Source of the DNA: an uncultured Ruminococcus sp.
Lineage (GTDB): Bacteria > Bacillota_A > Clostridia > Oscillospirales > Ruminococcaceae
Assembly (NCBI GenBank): GCA_946629405.1
Contig: CAMOXW010000117.1
Span: forward strand, 1-9,189
DNA: 9,189 bases
Reading direction: 5' to 3'
Shown: in pieces, positions 7,003 to 9,189 of the stretch
Layout: every line of letters begins with the position of its first letter
Position numbering within the stretch: the stretch's first letter is position 1
Program-made: the position numbers and the translations under genes
The notes under the pieces: generated by a model
Told to the model about the DNA's origin: nothing
What the model saw: only the letters and a program-made list of their open reading frames with translations
The model's database searches: none

Positions 7003-7842
7003 ATGGACGCTAAATCAAAAAAGGAATTGCAGAAAACAGCCTGCAAGGTCAGAATGGGCGTTATCGAGGGTACTTATAACGCAAAATCGGGACATCCCGG
7101 CGGCTCGCTCTCAATAAGCGATCTGCTGACCTATCTGTACTTCGACAGAATGAACGTTGACCCTAAGTCGCCCGAGGACCCTGACAGGGATCGTTTTGTG
7201 CTCTCAAAGGGACATACTGCTCCAGCACTCTACTCAGTTCTCGCGCAGAAGGGCTATTTTGCGGAGGAGGAGCTGAAGTCCCTCCGTCATATCGGAGCTA
7301 TGCTCCAGGGACATCCGTGTATAAGCATTCCCGGCGTTGATATGTCGAGCGGCTCGCTCGGACAGGGCATATCCGCTGCCTGCGGAATGGCTCTCGCCGG
7401 CAGGCTGAACGGAAAGTCCTACAAGGTATACACCGTTCTCGGTGACGGCGAGATCGAGGAGGGACAGGTCTGGGAGGCTGCAATGTTCGCAGCTCACTAC
7501 AAGCTCGATAACCTCATTGCTATAGTTGACAACAACGGTCTCCAGATCGACGGACCTGTTACCGAGGTCTGCTCTCCTGAGCCTATCACGGACAAATTTG
7601 CAGCTTTCGGCTGGTACGTCATAAAAATGGACGCTCACGATTTTGACAGCATTGAGGCTGCCTTTGCCGAGGCTGATACAGTCAAGGGCCAGCCTGTTGT
7701 GATAATTCAGAAATCGGTCAAGGGCAAGGGCGTTTCCTTTATGGAAAATCAGGTAGGCTGGCACGGAACAGCTCCCAACAAGGAGCAGTACGAGCAGGCA
7801 ATGTCAGAGCTCAGTGCTCAGCTTAAAGAATTGGAGGACTAA
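7003..7842 (+). CDS. Transketolase, N-terminal (thiamine diphosphate-binding) subunit
   Basis: First half of a split transketolase, a cytoplasmic enzyme of the non-oxidative pentose phosphate pathway that moves two-carbon units between ketose and aldose phosphates. In 279 residues it shows SGHPGGSLS (29-37, H31), SKGHTAPALY (68-77, H71), GHP...SGSLGQGIS (103-124), and the thiamine diphosphate motif beginning GDGEIEEGQVWEAA (147-160) and ending VDNN (175-178). Then come GWHGTAP (252-258) and a short C terminus. The pyrimidine-binding and C-terminal domains of full-length transketolase (about 660 residues) are absent and are supplied by the next gene. The ATG at 7003 has GGAGG at 5-nt spacing. 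Such split pairs are common in anaerobic Firmicutes and archaea, so this is not a broken gene. The substrate could also be that of a related DXS-like enzyme, but the motifs fit transketolase better. Confidence 0.95.
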   Translation: MDAKSKKELQKTACKVRMGVIEGTYNAKSGHPGGSLSISDLLTYLYFDRMNVDPKSPEDPDRDRFVLSKGHTAPALYSVLAQKGYFAEEELKSLRHIGAMLQGHPCISIPGVDMSSGSLGQGISAACGMALAGRLNGKSYKVYTVLGDGEIEEGQVWEAAMFAAHYKLDNLIAIVDNNGLQIDGPVTEVCSPEPITDKFAAFGWYVIKMDAHDFDSIEAAFAEADTVKGQPVVIIQKSVKGKGVSFMENQVGWHGTAPNKEQYEQAMSELSAQLKELED

Positions 7843-7846
7843 TACA

Positions 7847-8788
7847 ATGGCAGACGTTATCAAAAAAGCTACCAGAGAAAGCTATGGCGAGGCTCTGAGA
7901 GACCTTGCCGATGAGTACAAAGACCTTGTAGTCCTCGATGCAGACCTTGCGGCTGCTACAAAGACGGGAATCTTCAAGAAGGCTCACCCGGAGCGCTTCT
8001 TCGACTGCGGTATTGCTGAGGCAAATATGATGGGCGTTGCGGCAGGACTTGCGGCCTGCGGAAAAATTCCATTCGCCTCGACATTTGCGATGTTCGCAGC
8101 AGGCAGAGCCTATGAGATAGTCCGTAATTCTATCGGCTATCCCCACCTTAATGTCAAGATAGGCGCGACTCACGCCGGTATATCGGTCGGTGAGGACGGC
8201 GCTACTCACCAGTGCAACGAGGATATTGCACTCATGAGGACTATACCGGGCATGACGGTGATAAATCCCTGCGACGATGTTGAGGCTAAGGCTGCTGTAA
8301 GGGCAGCTCTTGAATTCAACGGGCCGGTCTATATGCGCTTCGGAAGACTTGCGGTACCGGTCATCAACGATGCAGCAACATACAAGTTCGAGATAGGCAA
8401 GGGCGTTACTCTCCGCGAAGGAAACGACGTTGCCATAGTTGCTACAGGACTTCTTGTGAATGAGGCTCTTGAGGCTGCGAAGGCTCTCGAGGCTGACGGT
8501 ATTTCCGCAAGAGTAGTCAATATCCATACTATCAAGCCTCTTGACAAGGAGCTGATCTGCAAGTGCGCTCAGGAGACAGGTCTTATTGTTACTGCCGAGG
8601 AGCACAGCATCATCGGCGGACTTGGTTCAGCCGTTGCAGAAGCAGTTACGGAGTGTTGCCCTGTGAAGGTGGTAAAGATAGGTGTGAACGACGAGTTCGG
8701 ACACTCAGGTCCTGCCGTTGAACTTCTCAGGCAATTCGGACTTTCTGCGGAGAACATTGCTGCGACAGTCAAAAAGAACCTTCGATAA
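7847..8788 (+). CDS. Transketolase, C-terminal (pyrimidine-binding) subunit
   Basis: Second half of the split transketolase, 313 residues. It carries the pyrimidine-binding domain (about 5-170) with CGIAEANMMGVAAGLA (54-69), where E58 aligns with the catalytic glutamate that activates thiamine diphosphate. It continues with FASTFAMFAAGRAYE (77-91) and GATHAGISVGEDGATHQ (106-122), and then the C-terminal transketolase domain (about 185-310) with VVNIHTIKPLD (223-233), AEEHSIIGGLGSA (250-262) and GHSGP (285-289). The active site would form at the interface with the N-terminal subunit. The start ATG at 7847 follows GGAGG (7833-7837, inside the end of the previous gene) by 9 nt, and the gap is 4 bp, so the two are transcribed and translated together. 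Its TAA stop (8786-8788) is also the first triplet of the downstream heptad-repeat element. Confidence 0.95.
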   Translation: MADVIKKATRESYGEALRDLADEYKDLVVLDADLAAATKTGIFKKAHPERFFDCGIAEANMMGVAAGLAACGKIPFASTFAMFAAGRAYEIVRNSIGYPHLNVKIGATHAGISVGEDGATHQCNEDIALMRTIPGMTVINPCDDVEAKAAVRAALEFNGPVYMRFGRLAVPVINDAATYKFEIGKGVTLREGNDVAIVATGLLVNEALEAAKALEADGISARVVNIHTIKPLDKELICKCAQETGLIVTAEEHSIIGGLGSAVAEAVTECCPVKVVKIGVNDEFGHSGPAVELLRQFGLSAENIAATVKKNLR

Positions 8789-8810
8789 TTCATAATTCGT
8801 AATTATTTGA

Positions 8811-8845
8811 GTTGAGAGTTGAAAGTTTAAAGTTGAGAGTTATGG
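8811..8845 (+). repeat. Left heptad array (GTTGAGA-like, 5 units)
   Basis: Units start at 8811, 8818, 8825, 8832 and 8839. The first and fourth are exactly GTTGAGA, the second is GTTGAAA, the third GTTTAAA, and the last is degenerate. It forms the left arm of the large imperfect inverted repeat: 8831-8842 can pair with 8902-8913, and 8810-8820 with 8917-8927. Confidence 0.8.
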
Positions 8846-8846
8846 T

Positions 8847-8889
8847 ATCGCCTGACGGCGATGATATTTAAATATGCGAGCGAAGCGAA
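8847..8889. repeat. Core of the repeat element: stem-loop, AT palindrome, GCGA repeat
   Basis: ATCGCC (8847-8852) and GGCGAT (8857-8862) form a perfect 6-bp stem with a TGAC loop. A 12-bp perfect palindrome, ATATTTAAATAT, lies at 8864-8875. GCGAGCGAAGCGAA follows at 8876-8889, with the GCGA unit three times. The stem-loop is not followed by a U tract, so it is not annotated as a terminator. Confidence 0.7.
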
Positions 8890-8900
8890 CTCCACAACTT

Positions 8901-8993
8901 TTAACTCTCAACTCCTAACTCTCAACTTTCTTAGCTCTGAACTCTAAAATCTGACCACTAAGCACTAATAACTACTCACTAAAAGCTGATAAC
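8901..8993 (-). repeat. Right heptad array (TNAACTC decaying to TNANNNC, 13 units)
   Basis: Units begin at 8901, 8908, 8915, 8922, then, after an extra TC, every 7 bases from 8931 to 8987. In 12 of 13 units the first base is T, in 12 the third is A and in 12 the seventh is C, while the middle drifts. The first four units pair with the left array. The period holds even where the unit sequence has diverged. Confidence 0.75.
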
Positions 8994-9009
8994 TTTTTTG
9001 CAAAAGTGC

Positions 9010-9038
9010 TTGACAAATCGGTCGGGATATGGTAAAAT
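9010..9038 (+). promoter_or_regulatory. Strong sigma-A promoter of the rplU operon
   Basis: Perfect -35 TTGACA (9010-9015), 17-nt spacer, -10 TAAAAT (9033-9038, 5 of 6) with an extended -10 TG at 9030-9031. This is the best promoter in the window. Transcription should start near 9045, about 78 nt before the rplU start codon. It starts 16 nt after the last heptad repeat unit. Confidence 0.85.
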
Positions 9039-9044
9039 AGGATT

Positions 9045-9122
9045 GCCGCTTGTAAACGGGCAGAAAGCTGAACTACGTTCACCCCGCAGCAGCGAGTTTA
9101 TTGAAAAGGCAGGTGCCACAAT
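9045..9122 (+). other. rplU 5' leader, possible L21 autoregulatory leader
   Basis: The ~78-nt untranslated leader contains a 5-bp hairpin TGAAC-TAC-GTTCA (9069-9081), a possible TGCC/GGCA pairing (9044-9047 with 9059-9062) and a C/G-rich segment. A Shine-Dalgarno-like AGG (9111-9113) sits inside GGCAGGTGCC (9108-9117), a small self-complementary stretch. An L21 leader RNA is known upstream of rplU in Firmicutes. Position and length suit it, but I could not match the consensus fold by eye. Confidence 0.35.
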
Positions 9123-9189
9123 ATGTACGCAGTTATTGAAACCGGCGGAAAGCAGTATCAGGTAAACGAGGGAGATATCATCTTCATTG
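9123..9189 (+). CDS. rplU: 50S ribosomal protein L21 (3'-truncated at window edge)
   Basis: The first 22 codons are visible, and the frame runs off the end of the window. The peptide begins MYAVIETGGKQYQV, the very characteristic N terminus of bacterial L21, and continues NEGDIIFI, matching the start of its beta-barrel fold. L21 binds 23S rRNA in the large ribosomal subunit. The full protein should be about 100 residues, and in Firmicutes a small protein gene and rpmA (L27) normally follow. The start has an AGG at 9-nt spacing in a leader driven by the promoter at 9010-9038. Confidence 0.95.
   Translation, partial: MYAVIETGGKQYQVNEGDIIFI

Larger units (their letters stand above)
8786..8993. 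repeat. Composite heptanucleotide-repeat element with palindromic core
   Basis: Non-coding, about 208 bp, between the transketolase pair and the rplU promoter. It has four parts. 8786-8806 is three 7-bp units of the form TAATTNN, the first being the stop codon of the preceding gene. 8811-8845 is five 7-bp units, the first four close to GTTGAGA. The core, 8846-8900, holds a 6-bp stem-loop, a 12-bp AT palindrome and a GCGA-type repeat. 8901-8993 is thirteen 7-bp units (with a 2-nt insertion at 8929-8930) fitting TNANNNC, the first six close to TNAACTC. The second and fourth parts are inverted relative to each other: the 11-mer AGTTGAGAGTT occurs at 8810-8820 and 8831-8841 on the + strand and at 8903-8913 and 8917-8927 on the - strand. 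No open reading frame, transposase or target-site duplication is evident. It recalls the short tandem heptamer repeats of cyanobacteria and MITE- or REP-like intergenic elements. Its class is not certain. Confidence 0.85.

Noticed and set aside
7823..8605. Long open frame on the - strand opposite the transketolase C-terminal gene
   Set aside because: Same reasoning: complementary to a clearly conserved coding sequence, with no recognisable protein features.
7003..8788. A full-length transketolase broken by a frameshift or stop
   Set aside because: Each half has its own start, strong ribosome binding site and proper domain boundary. Split transketolases are an established arrangement in anaerobic Firmicutes and archaea.
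8847..8862. Stem-loop in the repeat core as a Rho-independent terminator
   Set aside because: The 6-bp stem is not followed by a U tract; the next bases are mixed A and T forming a palindrome.
8786..8993. CRISPR array
   Set aside because: The repeats are 7 bp and directly adjacent, with no unique spacers of about 30 bp and no cas genes nearby.
8786..8993. Insertion sequence remnant
   Set aside because: No transposase fragment, no clear terminal inverted repeat with target-site duplication. A MITE-like origin remains possible but is not shown.

Overview
The window looks like chromosomal DNA of a Clostridia member, most likely Ruminococcus or a near relative in the Oscillospiraceae. Reasons: the Firmicutes-style order ileS-lspA-pseudouridine synthase, strong AGGAGG-type ribosome binding sites, near-balanced base composition, a transketolase split into two genes, and a lipoprotein with a discoidin-like C-terminal domain of a type I associate with this group. 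All genes are on the + strand. No rRNA, tRNA, CRISPR array, transposase or phage gene is visible.

Layout. (1) 1-2660: isoleucyl-tRNA synthetase, missing its first ~50 residues at the window edge, followed by a GC-rich hairpin (2674-2699) with an imperfect U tract. (2) 2723-4986: a tight cluster of lipoprotein signal peptidase lspA, an S4-domain RluA/RluD-family pseudouridine synthase whose start overlaps the end of lspA, and a Cof-type HAD phosphatase that must start at TTG. (3) 4987-6975: a gap with a possible promoter and small palindromes, then an XRE-type regulator with an unrecognised C-terminal domain and a secreted lipoprotein 34 bp downstream. (4) 6950-8788: a candidate promoter whose spacer is filled by a 20-bp dyad, then the N- and C-terminal transketolase subunits, 4 bp apart. 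(5) 8786-8993: a non-coding element made of 7-bp tandem repeats in two orientations around a palindromic core. It begins on the stop codon of the second transketolase gene. (6) 9010-9189: a near-consensus extended -10 promoter, a ~78-nt leader and the first 22 codons of ribosomal protein L21 (rplU).

How the genes fit together: most are housekeeping (translation, rRNA modification, lipoprotein maturation, pentose phosphate metabolism). LspA would act on exported lipoproteins such as the one encoded at 5710-6975. The regulator-lipoprotein pair is the only accessory-looking coding part.

The least ordinary signals are the heptad-repeat element at 8786-8993, the operator-like dyad before the transketolase pair, the variant HIGH and KMSKS signatures of IleRS, and the uncharacterised regulator-lipoprotein pair. 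I see no defence system or other clearly new multi-gene system.
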